DNA of 11,388 nt from SAR324 cluster bacterium. GTDB taxonomy: Bacteria > SAR324 > XYD2-FULL-50-16. Both the position numbers and the translations under genes were made by a program. The notes beneath the pieces are model-generated. The model saw only the letters and a program-made list of their open reading frames with translations, was not told where the DNA came from and did not search any database. Location of the stretch: NCBI GenBank assembly GCA_002401295.1, contig NVSR01000044.1:1-11388 (forward strand), given 5' to 3'. Shown here piece by piece: positions 1-7,060 of the stretch (position 1 is its first letter; every line of letters starts with the position of its first letter).

Positions 1-63
1 AATATCACGGGAATTGACTAATGCTCTGGCATCATCAATGGTTTTAACCTGACGTGCTTGCAT
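1..63 (-). CDS. 5' end of an unidentified protein (partial)
   Basis: On the - strand an ATG at 63-61 opens 21 codons that run off the left edge without a stop; the protein begins MQARQVKTIDDARALVNSRD. A purine-rich AAGG lies about 8 bases upstream, a fair ribosome binding site. Codon use is more balanced than in the AT-rich locus to the right, as expected of host-backbone sequence. The VKTIDDARALV opening loosely recalls the N-terminus of some glutamine-synthetase-family proteins, but 21 residues are too few to assign a function. It is divergent from the glycan operon and probably not part of it. Confidence 0.5.
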   Translation of the reverse strand, partial: MQARQVKTIDDARALVNSRDI

Positions 64-290
64 GAGAGAACCTTACTTTAGTTGCTTAAATAAAGTGTAG
101 TTCAAATATTCTTATGCTGTACTTGCGATGCTTCTGGGTTCACACTAACTTAGGCTTGATTAGATCATATTTGTAAGTAATATTTTTGTAGCTATTAAAA
201 TCAGTTGAAGTTGCAATGGTTAAAGCGCACTTTTACTAACATTGGTGGCGTTTAGTGTGTTTAATAAACTTATCCATTGGGACAAGATAA
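64..290. promoter_or_regulatory. divergent intergenic region, probable promoters
   Basis: This 227-base gap separates the leftward partial gene from the rightward operon, so promoters for both should lie here. On the + strand, TTGTAA (171-176) and TATTAA (193-198), 16 bases apart, are a weak sigma-70-like pair, each matching consensus at 4 of 6 bases. I see no better pair and no good - strand pair. An imperfect 12-base palindrome (AAAGCGCACTTT) sits at 222-233. No RNA gene or terminator is apparent. Because the first rightward gene starts with a DUF3703-like segment, the promoter here may originally have served a stand-alone DUF3703 gene. The promoter role is inferred from gene orientation, not from strong motifs. 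Confidence 0.4.
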
Positions 291-1136
291 TTGAGTCAAT
301 TTAGTAAGAATATAGCTCCTTATGTTGAGCAAGAGTTGTTGAAATCAAGTAAAGCTCAATCTTTGGGAGATTATTCCAATGCCTTTACTCACTTAGAAAA
401 TGCTCATGTACTTGGACAAGAATCGACTTACTGGCATGTTAAAGTGCACTATCTGATGATGTTATGGGGAATTAAAAATAGTAATATTAAATATAACCTA
501 TTGAATAAAGAAGAAGAAAGCAGAAAAATTATTTTTGGTAATTTAAAGAATAATGAAAAAAAAACATTTTTAGATGTTGGTGGAAAAAGTGGTGAATTAG
601 TACATTTGCTTAAAGATAAAGGTAACTTTGAGTATTCGAGTATAATGGAAGAATCTTTAAAAATAAAATTTAAAAAGCATTATATTTACTATGGACTTGA
701 TATTAATCCTGCAGGTAAGAATGTTCTTTTTGGTGATATCTGTAGTTTAGACTTTAAAGAAAAGTATAAAGATAAAGAAAGTTTTTTTGATATTATTTAT
801 TCAAATGATGTCTTTGAACATTTACAACGTCCATGGATTGCTGCAAATAATATAAATTTTTTATTAAAGGAAGAAGGAACTGTAATTATAATAGCTCCTT
901 TTAGTCAAAGGTATCATGCTGTCCCCAATGATTATTTTAGGTATACACATACATCTTTTTATAGCCTTTTCTCAGACTATGCAGATTATAAATTGATTAA
1001 AACAGGATATGATATTAATGGACGGCGTAATAATTGGCAAGGAAGTGGAACTGTCTCTGATATTGTCCCAACAGATTCTTTTGGGGCATGGAGAGAAACG
1101 TGGGTTACATTTACTGCATTAAATAAAATAAGATAG
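291..1136 (+). CDS. DUF3703-like N-terminus fused to SAM-dependent methyltransferase
   Basis: A 281-residue protein starting at TTG; an in-frame TAA directly precedes it and the next in-frame Met is at residue 56, so TTG is the likely start. A GGGA lies about 8 bases upstream. Residues 1-60 resemble DUF3703, a small proteobacterial family of unknown function: residues 31-60 show AF..LE.AHVLGQ, then HV..H.LM..WG. Residues 90-281 form a class I methyltransferase: motif I FLDVGGKSGEL at 93-103, an acidic strand-2 end GLDINP at 135-140, and DIIYSNDVFEHL at 167-178. The C-terminal WVTFTALNK looks like a natural family end. Base composition falls from about 36% to 22% G+C at residue 60, suggesting a recombination chimera. 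The methyltransferase probably methylates a sugar of the glycan, but its acceptor is unknown. Whether the DUF3703 half does anything is also unknown. Confidence 0.8.
   Translation: MSQFSKNIAPYVEQELLKSSKAQSLGDYSNAFTHLENAHVLGQESTYWHVKVHYLMMLWGIKNSNIKYNLLNKEEESRKIIFGNLKNNEKKTFLDVGGKSGELVHLLKDKGNFEYSSIMEESLKIKFKKHYIYYGLDINPAGKNVLFGDICSLDFKEKYKDKESFFDIIYSNDVFEHLQRPWIAANNINFLLKEEGTVIIIAPFSQRYHAVPNDYFRYTHTSFYSLFSDYADYKLIKTGYDINGRRNNWQGSGTVSDIVPTDSFGAWRETWVTFTALNKIR
466..500 (+). other. probable recombination junction / left boundary of glycan cassette
   Basis: Within the first operon gene, recognisable DUF3703-like sequence stops near codon 60 (position 470) and methyltransferase sequence begins shortly after. 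By hand count, 291-470 has 65 G or C in 180 bases and 471-650 has 40 in 180. The change of homology and composition at the same point suggests that the incoming AT-rich cassette joined in frame to a truncated host gene. No direct repeat, attachment site or insertion sequence is visible at the join, so the mechanism is unclear. Confidence 0.5.
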
Positions 1137-1149
1137 AATCATTCATATC

Positions 1150-1196
1150 TAAATATCAAAGGACATTTCATATTAAATATAGTTTTAAATATCAAA
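1150..1196 (+). repeat. 11-base direct repeat in the spacer after the first gene
   Basis: TAAATATCAAA occurs at 1150-1160 and again at 1186-1196, 36 bases apart from start to start. The 108-base spacer (1137-1244) that holds it is the only real gap in the operon. It contains no convincing terminator hairpin and no good sigma-70 promoter. In so AT-rich a stretch the repeat may be chance. It is in frame with both flanking genes, where each copy reads L/V-L-N-I-K-like. Confidence 0.4.
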
Positions 1197-1244
1197 CAAA
1201 AAATTCACTTTGAGATAGTAAAGTTTAGAAAAAAACATACTTAT

Positions 1245-1982
1245 GTGAAGATAGCTAAAGTGAAAAAAATTATTGACGAAATCAAAGAAAAAGGATATGT
1301 GGTAATCCCAAATTTTTATTCTAGTGAAGACTGCTCTGAATTAAGAGGAGAAATAGATAAACTACTTCTGAAATGTGATAAGAACGGGAGTTTGTGGACA
1401 GATGAATGGGAAGCTGATAAAAGATGCTTTGTTGCTGAAGAGTATAGTCAACTAATAGCAAAATTTCATAATGATAGCTTCCTCGAAAGTGTAGCAGATA
1501 ATTATTTTCAGGGTAAAATGTTGGTTTCAAACACGTTAGCGTCAAAGATAGAATATGTTGAAGGAAATATTGGTTCAGGCCAAGGTTGGCATAGGGATGG
1601 AAATAATTTTCAATTTAAAGCTATATTATATTTGAGTGATGTTGAACTTAATGATGGCCCTTTCCAAATAATTGAGGGGAGTCATAAGTTTACTAGCGTT
1701 CTTAGAGATACAAAAATAATGGGAAGTGAAGCAGATAATACTAGATTTTCTAATGAACAAATTGAAAAGTTGAAGATTAAGTATCCAGATAAATATAAAG
1801 TTTTTACAGCTTCAGAAGGTACTTTGATTTTTGCAGATGTTAGTAGTATTCATACTGGTATGTCACTTGGTGAAGGTGGTTCTAGGTACTCTCTTTTTAA
1901 TTACTACTATCCATCTTATGATGATATCAAAAAAAGAAAAGAAACTTTTAGAAATGCGGGTAAGACAAAGGAATATATTTAG
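1245..1982 (+). CDS. PhyH-family 2-oxoglutarate/Fe(II) dioxygenase
   Basis: A 245-residue protein of phytanoyl-CoA dioxygenase (PhyH) type. The family uses Fe(II), O2 and 2-oxoglutarate to hydroxylate small substrates. The opening IIDEIKEKGYVVIPNFYSSEDC (residues 9-30) is the usual PhyH N-terminus. The iron triad is visible as His116-x-Asp118 in GWHRDG and His203 in SSIHTG; Arg214 fits the 2-oxoglutarate-binding arginine. The length is normal. The GTG at 1245 is chosen because no ATG is in frame nearby and the family N-terminus begins a few residues later; the ribosome binding site is weak, and GTG at 1260 is an alternative. The stop TAG shares its last base with the next gene's GTG. In this context the enzyme probably oxidises a sugar, a lipid carrier or a glycan substituent; the substrate cannot be read from sequence. 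Confidence 0.85.
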   Translation: MKIAKVKKIIDEIKEKGYVVIPNFYSSEDCSELRGEIDKLLLKCDKNGSLWTDEWEADKRCFVAEEYSQLIAKFHNDSFLESVADNYFQGKMLVSNTLASKIEYVEGNIGSGQGWHRDGNNFQFKAILYLSDVELNDGPFQIIEGSHKFTSVLRDTKIMGSEADNTRFSNEQIEKLKIKYPDKYKVFTASEGTLIFADVSSIHTGMSLGEGGSRYSLFNYYYPSYDDIKKRKETFRNAGKTKEYI

Positions 1983-3406
1983 TGACAGAAAAAAAAGTTG
2001 GCTATATCTTTGAGACTAAATTAATAGAAGCGATTGATGAATATGTAACTATAAAAAAGAATCTAAGTCCAAAGTACTTTTATTATAAAGACATAGACTT
2101 TTTTTCTGCTTTTAAAAGGGAATGTTACTACGGAATGATGTCTGAAGGATACTATTTAAATCAATTAAATAGTACTCATAGCGAAGTAATTGAATGTCGA
2201 AATAGTATACAAAAAGATATACTAAAGCTAATGTACATGGATAAAAAATATTTTATAAGAAAAAACCTTAAAGAAAATTTGAAATATAAACTTAAATCTT
2301 TTCCTATACTTTTTCCCTTATATCAAAAAATAAAAAATAAAAAATATTTAAATATAAGTAATATAAAAGTAGTCTTTATAATAACACAAGTGAAGTTTAT
2401 TCATTATCTTGAAGCGATTTATGAAAGAACTGAAAATAGTGTTTTTATGATCTTCGGTGACATTGAAAAATCTATTAGCTATTGTGAAAAAAAGAGATAC
2501 AAGTATATAGTTTATAAGCCAACTTTTATTAAAGAAAAAAAGTTAAATTTAGAAATCCTTGCATTGGTAGAGTTATATAAAAGTATTGAACAGTATATGA
2601 CTAATCATGTTTTCAAAACTTTTGTTTTACCAGAAGGGGATGCTCCTTTATTGGAAATCATTAACTTATACTCAATAGAAAATAATAAAAAAACAGTTTG
2701 TATTCAACATGGTTGGAACCCCTTGTATCATAATGGCTTTAGAGATATGCATTACGATAAGTTTTTATCTTGGGGAAAAGAATTTTCAGAAGGTCTTTCC
2801 CAGTATAACAAGGCACAGAATTTTATTGAGGTTGGGAGCCATATTTTAAAAAGTAGTGATATTAGTATAAAATCAAATGACACAATTTCTTTTTTTCTTC
2901 AAGCGATTGTCCCTTTAATTAGCGAAAAGGATTTTAATGACTTCTTGTTATTAATCTCAGAAATATCTTATTCTTTTCCAAATAAAAATATTATAGTGAG
3001 AGAACATCCGAGTCACCCATTGTCTGATAAACAGATAAGATTTTTATTAAAAAATAAAAATCTTAAGTTTATGAATCTTAATAAATTTTCATTGTCGGAA
3101 GTGATGCAAAAATCTAGTATTACGGTTTCTATATTTTCAACTACATTAATTGAATCTCTATATTTTGATGCTGTTCCTTTTATTATAAATACAACAGGAA
3201 TGAAACATTATGAACCTGACTTACAAGGATTAGGTGTAGGAATTGAAGTGGATAATTTTGAAGACGCATATAAAAAACTTGCATATTTAATTAATCATTC
3301 AAGTAGTTGTAACAAAATTAAAGATAATATAAATAAATATAAAAAATCTTATTTTAAAGCTAGCGGAGATGAAGCAATCAATAATATATTAAAAGAAATA
3401 TTGTAA
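1982..3406 (+). CDS. GT-B-like glycosyltransferase / surface carbohydrate biosynthesis protein
   Basis: A 474-residue cytoplasmic-looking protein with no signal peptide or clear membrane segment. Residues 1-125 are lysine- and aromatic-rich and match nothing I recognise. Residues 128-460 look like a two-domain GT-B fold: VKVVFIITQ-type strand 1 near 129-136, FVLPEGDAPLLE at 214-225, IQHGW at 241-245, REHPSHP at 340-346 and STTLIES at 386-392. QHG together with a downstream EHP/S-T-x-x-E set recalls the CDP-glycerol phosphotransferase, polysialyltransferase and capsule-transferase group, so transfer of a sugar or sugar-phosphate is likely, with donor unknown. It starts at GTG 1982, one base inside the previous stop, with AAAGGA at 1967-1972, 9 bases upstream. 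Tight coupling places it in the same glycan pathway. The exact family is uncertain. Confidence 0.65.
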   Translation: MTEKKVGYIFETKLIEAIDEYVTIKKNLSPKYFYYKDIDFFSAFKRECYYGMMSEGYYLNQLNSTHSEVIECRNSIQKDILKLMYMDKKYFIRKNLKENLKYKLKSFPILFPLYQKIKNKKYLNISNIKVVFIITQVKFIHYLEAIYERTENSVFMIFGDIEKSISYCEKKRYKYIVYKPTFIKEKKLNLEILALVELYKSIEQYMTNHVFKTFVLPEGDAPLLEIINLYSIENNKKTVCIQHGWNPLYHNGFRDMHYDKFLSWGKEFSEGLSQYNKAQNFIEVGSHILKSSDISIKSNDTISFFLQAIVPLISEKDFNDFLLLISEISYSFPNKNIIVREHPSHPLSDKQIRFLLKNKNLKFMNLNKFSLSEVMQKSSITVSIFSTTLIESLYFDAVPFIINTTGMKHYEPDLQGLGVGIEVDNFEDAYKKLAYLINHSSSCNKIKDNINKYKKSYFKASGDEAINNILKEIL

Positions 3407-3407
3407 T

Positions 3408-5258
3408 ATGTGTGGGATTTTAGGTGCTATACCAAAAGTAGAAGAAAATATTTTTAAACTCTCGCTAGATACACTTATCCATAGAGGTCCAGATGATTAC
3501 GGAATAGAACATATTGGAAATGAAATTTCTTTAGGACATAGAAGGCTTGCTATTGTTGATCTTTCTATTCGAGCACATCAGCCTATGTCTGATAAGGCCA
3601 ATCGATATAGTATTGTATTTAATGGAGAAATTTATAATTTTATAGAAATAAAAAAAGAGTTGACTACTCTTGGACATTCATTTGTATCCAGTTCTGATAC
3701 AGAAGTTCTTTTAAATGCGTATATACAGTGGGGCTCAGGTTGTACTTCAAGGTTAAATGGTATGTGGGCATTTACAGTATGGGACAAACAAAAGAAAGAG
3801 TTGTTTTTATCTCGAGATCGATTTGGTAAAAAACCATTGTTTTATTCAGAAGTAAATAAAAAGTTTATATTTGCATCTGAAATGAAAGCGATATTTCCTT
3901 TTTTAAACCAAGTTAGAGAGTCAAAGGACTTTCATTGGATGAAAGAAAATATATTTCTTTATGAAGGAACGGATAAATGTTTAATTGATGGTATCAAAAG
4001 GTTTCCAGCTGGATACAATGGTGTATATAAAAATGGAAAGTTAACACTCACCAGGTACTGGAATACTCTTGATAACTTAGTGGAGGTTCCTATCTCTTAC
4101 GAAGAACAAGTTGAAAAATTTAGAGATATTTTTATGGATGCTTGTAAAATTCGTATGCGTTCAGATGTTCCGATTGGAACAGCATTAAGTGGTGGGTTAG
4201 ATAGCAGTGCGACAATTTCTGCAATGGCCCATTTAGCTCAAGGGCAAGTTGATTATGGTAAAAAAGACTGGCAACATGCATTTGTAGCTAGTTTTCCAGG
4301 AACACCACTAGATGAAACACCTTATGCAAAAATGGTTGTGGATGATATTGGTATTGATGCAACCTATGTAAATATAAATCCATTAGAATATTGGGATAAC
4401 TTAGATGAATATTTATATCAATTTGAAGAGCTGTATATAACAAGTCCAATTCCAATGCTTATGACATATGGTGCAGTCAAAAAGGGTGGTGTGTCTGTTA
4501 CAATTGATGGACATGGAGCAGATGAATTGTTCAGTGGATATGGACATTTATTAGAAGCTTTGTGGGACAGTGGCATTAATCTCAGTAGTATTAAAGATGT
4601 CCTTAATACTCATCAAGAAACAATTAAAACATTTTCACAAGGAAGTCAAACAAGTAATATTAAACTATATACAAACTTTATGCTAAAAAAATCTTTAAAA
4701 AAACTATTGGGACGTGGATATAAATCAATAGACTTTAAACATAGGAATTTTAAAAATCTAGATAACTTTTCTCAAGAGCTTTATGTGATTTTTCATGAAA
4801 CAATTTTACCAACTTTATTAAGAAACTATGATCGTTATTCAATGATGAATAGTGTAGAAATAAGAATGCCTTTTATGGATCACAGATTGGTGAGTTATGT
4901 AAACTCACTTCCTTATAGTAGTAAGTTTGGTGGGGGATATACTAAAAAGCTTATACGAGATGCAATGGATCCATTTATGCCAAAAGAAGTGACTTGGAGA
5001 AAATCTAAAATAGGTTTTAATTCGCCTATTGTAAATTGGATGCAAAATGAGTTAAGAGATTGGTTTGGTGACACGGTTAACTCACAAGGTTTTTTAGAAT
5101 CATCGTTGCTAACGGATCCTAAGTTATTAAAGTTAAAAATAGAAAATATTATCAATAAAAAAGAGAGTAACTTTTCGAATGCACAAAAATCTTGGAGCGA
5201 CCTTACTCCTTACTTATGGGAAAAAGCAGTATTGAAAAGAAGTTATAGATATGAGTAG
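3408..5258 (+). CDS. asnB: asparagine synthase-type (glutamine-hydrolysing) amidotransferase
   Basis: A 616-residue, full-length AsnB-type enzyme. The N-terminal class II glutaminase domain has the nucleophile Cys2 (MCGILG), Arg26 in HRGPDD, NGE at 72-74 and Asp97 in SSDTE. The C-terminal synthetase domain has the ATP-pyrophosphatase loop SGGLDSS at 261-267 in DVPIGTALSGGLDSS, then a DGHGADELFSGY segment. The reaction hydrolyses glutamine and uses the ammonia to amidate an adenylated carboxylate. In O-antigen and capsule loci such paralogues (WbpS-like) are thought to amidate uronic acids rather than make asparagine; that role is inferred here from the neighbours. ATG 3408 lies one base after the previous stop and must be the start, because Cys must be residue 2. 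The last 8 bases overlap the next gene. Confidence 0.9.
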   Translation: MCGILGAIPKVEENIFKLSLDTLIHRGPDDYGIEHIGNEISLGHRRLAIVDLSIRAHQPMSDKANRYSIVFNGEIYNFIEIKKELTTLGHSFVSSSDTEVLLNAYIQWGSGCTSRLNGMWAFTVWDKQKKELFLSRDRFGKKPLFYSEVNKKFIFASEMKAIFPFLNQVRESKDFHWMKENIFLYEGTDKCLIDGIKRFPAGYNGVYKNGKLTLTRYWNTLDNLVEVPISYEEQVEKFRDIFMDACKIRMRSDVPIGTALSGGLDSSATISAMAHLAQGQVDYGKKDWQHAFVASFPGTPLDETPYAKMVVDDIGIDATYVNINPLEYWDNLDEYLYQFEELYITSPIPMLMTYGAVKKGGVSVTIDGHGADELFSGYGHLLEALWDSGINLSSIKDVLNTHQETIKTFSQGSQTSNIKLYTNFMLKKSLKKLLGRGYKSIDFKHRNFKNLDNFSQELYVIFHETILPTLLRNYDRYSMMNSVEIRMPFMDHRLVSYVNSLPYSSKFGGGYTKKLIRDAMDPFMPKEVTWRKSKIGFNSPIVNWMQNELRDWFGDTVNSQGFLESSLLTDPKLLKLKIENIINKKESNFSNAQKSWSDLTPYLWEKAVLKRSYRYE

Positions 5259-6153
5259 TTTTGCACCTATAGTACTTTTTGTATATAACCGTCTTTGGCA
5301 TACACAGCAAACACTAGAAGCATTAAAAAAAAATGAATTAGCGGAAGCGAGTGAGCTTTATATATATAGTGATGAAGCTAAAAATGAAGATGCTCGAAAG
5401 AGTGTAAATGAAGTACGTGAATATTTAAAAACAGTTACTGGGTTTAAAAAAGTCACTATTATAAAAAGAGAAAAGAACTGGGGACTTGCTGATAGTATTA
5501 TAGATGGTGTTACTAAGATTGTAAATGAGTATGGAAAGATAATTGTACTTGAGGATGATTTAGTTACTAGCCCTTACTTCTTAAAGTTTATGAATAAGGC
5601 TTTGGAATTTTATAAAGATGAAGATAAAGTCTGGCATATCAGTGGATATACACCCCCACTAGAAAATATTAATGAAAATTTTTTCATAAAACCAACTAGT
5701 TGTTGGGGTTGGGCTACATGGGATACAAAATGGGCTTTTTTTAAAAAGGATACCAATGGCTTTTTAAAATTGTTTGATAATAAAAAACAAAAAGACTTTA
5801 ATGTAAACAATTCATATGACTATTATTCGCATATAGTTTTTAATCATCAAAAGAAAATTAATACATGGGCGATATTTTGGTACGCAAGTGTATATTTTAA
5901 TAATGGGTTGTCTCTTCATCCTAAAAAGTCTTTTGTACAAAATATCGGACATGACAATTCTGGAACACATTGTGGTTCTAGTTGTGCCTTTGATGTTGAA
6001 CTATCAAAAGAGTTTGAGAATAAATTTTCAAATAATATTTTTATAGATAATATAACGCTCAGTAAACTTGAAAAATACTACAGAAGTTTCAAAGTACCAC
6101 TCCATATAAAAGTGTTAAACAAAATACAAAAAGTTTTTAAAGGCAAAGTATAA
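5251..6153 (+). CDS. GNT-I / 'HlpA-like' GT-A glycosyltransferase
   Basis: A 300-residue GT-A fold glycosyltransferase. It opens with a nucleotide-binding strand, FAPIVLFVYNRLWHT (4-18), followed by a sugar-nucleotide region REKNWGLADSI (73-83). The metal-binding EDD lies at 101-103 in VLEDDLVTSPYFL. An aromatic acceptor-site block, SCWGWATWDTKW, is at 150-161. This pattern resembles the GNT-I-type family (PF03071-like); bacterial members are often labelled 'hemolytic protein HlpA-like', a misleading name since nothing suggests haemolysis. The donor, possibly a UDP-sugar, is unknown. There is no signal peptide, so action at the cytoplasmic membrane face is likely. ATG 5251 overlaps the asparagine synthase stop by 8 bases, implying translational coupling. 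Confidence 0.75.
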   Translation: MSSFAPIVLFVYNRLWHTQQTLEALKKNELAEASELYIYSDEAKNEDARKSVNEVREYLKTVTGFKKVTIIKREKNWGLADSIIDGVTKIVNEYGKIIVLEDDLVTSPYFLKFMNKALEFYKDEDKVWHISGYTPPLENINENFFIKPTSCWGWATWDTKWAFFKKDTNGFLKLFDNKKQKDFNVNNSYDYYSHIVFNHQKKINTWAIFWYASVYFNNGLSLHPKKSFVQNIGHDNSGTHCGSSCAFDVELSKEFENKFSNNIFIDNITLSKLEKYYRSFKVPLHIKVLNKIQKVFKGKV

Positions 6154-6154
6154 G

Positions 6155-7060
6155 ATGAACTGTCCATTATGTAAAACAAATGAAATTACAACTATAGAAA
6201 AAATTAATAAAAGTGAACTAGTAAAACTATATAAGAAAATGACGAATGTAGACTTTTCATACTTAATAAATCAGGATATAGATTTTTGTGAATGTAAGAA
6301 CTGTAAACTTAGATATTATGCTCCCTTAATAACTGGTGATGAAAAGTTTTACAATTCTCTTCAACATATTGATTGGTATTATATGGATGAAAAAGAAGAA
6401 TATCATTATGCAAAAAAATATATAAAAAATACTGATTGTGTTTTAGAAGTAGGAAGTGGTAAAGGGGCTTTTGCTAAACACCTATCAACGAAAGACTATG
6501 TAGGCTTAGATTTTAGTGAAAATGCCAAAAAAATGGCAGCTGAGAATGGAGTCATAATTGAAAATGAGATGATTCAAGATTATGCACAAAAGCACAAAGA
6601 ACAGTTTGATATAGTTATCAGTTTTCAAGTGTTAGAACATGTTTCTGACCCAGAGAGTTTTTTAAATGCTAAAGTAGAAGCTTTAAAAGTAGGTGGTAAG
6701 CTTATTATAGCAGTACCAAGTGAAGATTCATTTTTAAAGTATGTTGAAAATGGAATTTTAAATATGCCACCGCATCATGTAACAAGATGGAGTGATAAGA
6801 CTTTTGAATATATTGCAAGCAAGTATAACCTTGATATCATAGAGATATACCATGAAAAAGTTCAGGATATTCATAAAAGTTGGTATCTTAATACTCTTAT
6901 TTCAAATAGCTTACATCAAAATAAAATCTTGAATACTTCTTTTTACAAAAAAATTATAAATAAGTTTAGTTATATCTTTTCTAAGGTTTTATTAAAAGGT
7001 TTAGAAGATGAGATGCTTCCAAATGGTCACACTGTTTTAGTGATATTTGAAAAAAAATAA
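6155..7060 (+). CDS. class I SAM methyltransferase with N-terminal zinc ribbon
   Basis: A 301-residue methyltransferase. The N-terminus carries a probable zinc site: Cys3 and Cys6 (CPLC), then Cys45, Cys47 and Cys50 in DFCECKNCKLRYYAP. The SAM fold follows: motif I VLEVGSGKG at 96-104, strand-2 end GLDFSE at 117-122, FDIVISFQVLEHV at 151-163 and LIIAVPSE at 183-190. The layout resembles the zinc-binding family that includes sugar C-methyltransferases, but those are usually about 400 residues with a further C-terminal domain absent here. Closer relatives are 'class I SAM methyltransferase' proteins of glycan loci. A sugar or glycan acceptor is inferred from context. ATG 6155 follows the previous stop by one base. 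Its own stop TAA shares an A with the next ATG. Confidence 0.8.
   Translation: MNCPLCKTNEITTIEKINKSELVKLYKKMTNVDFSYLINQDIDFCECKNCKLRYYAPLITGDEKFYNSLQHIDWYYMDEKEEYHYAKKYIKNTDCVLEVGSGKGAFAKHLSTKDYVGLDFSENAKKMAAENGVIIENEMIQDYAQKHKEQFDIVISFQVLEHVSDPESFLNAKVEALKVGGKLIIAVPSEDSFLKYVENGILNMPPHHVTRWSDKTFEYIASKYNLDIIEIYHEKVQDIHKSWYLNTLISNSLHQNKILNTSFYKKIINKFSYIFSKVLLKGLEDEMLPNGHTVLVIFEKK

Noticed and set aside
244..251. GGTGGCGT resembling the core of an ops/JUMPstart element (GGTAGCGT) upstream of the glycan operon
   Set aside because: It differs from the core at one base and the flanking ops bases do not match (about 7 of 11 overall). It also lies in the region that seems to belong to the original DUF3703 gene, so RfaH control is not supported.
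1137..1244. Possible internal promoter or terminator in the spacer before the oxygenase
   Set aside because: No GC-rich hairpin with a T-run and no -35/-10 pair better than chance could be found. The AT-rich composition makes weak matches meaningless.
1831..2013. 60-codon + strand frame spanning the oxygenase/GT-B junction
   Set aside because: It is out of frame with two well-supported genes and has no family similarity.
4913..5155. 80-codon open frame on the - strand inside the asparagine synthase gene
   Set aside because: It is antisense to a well-conserved domain, has no ribosome binding site or recognisable protein, and is expected by chance in AT-rich sequence.
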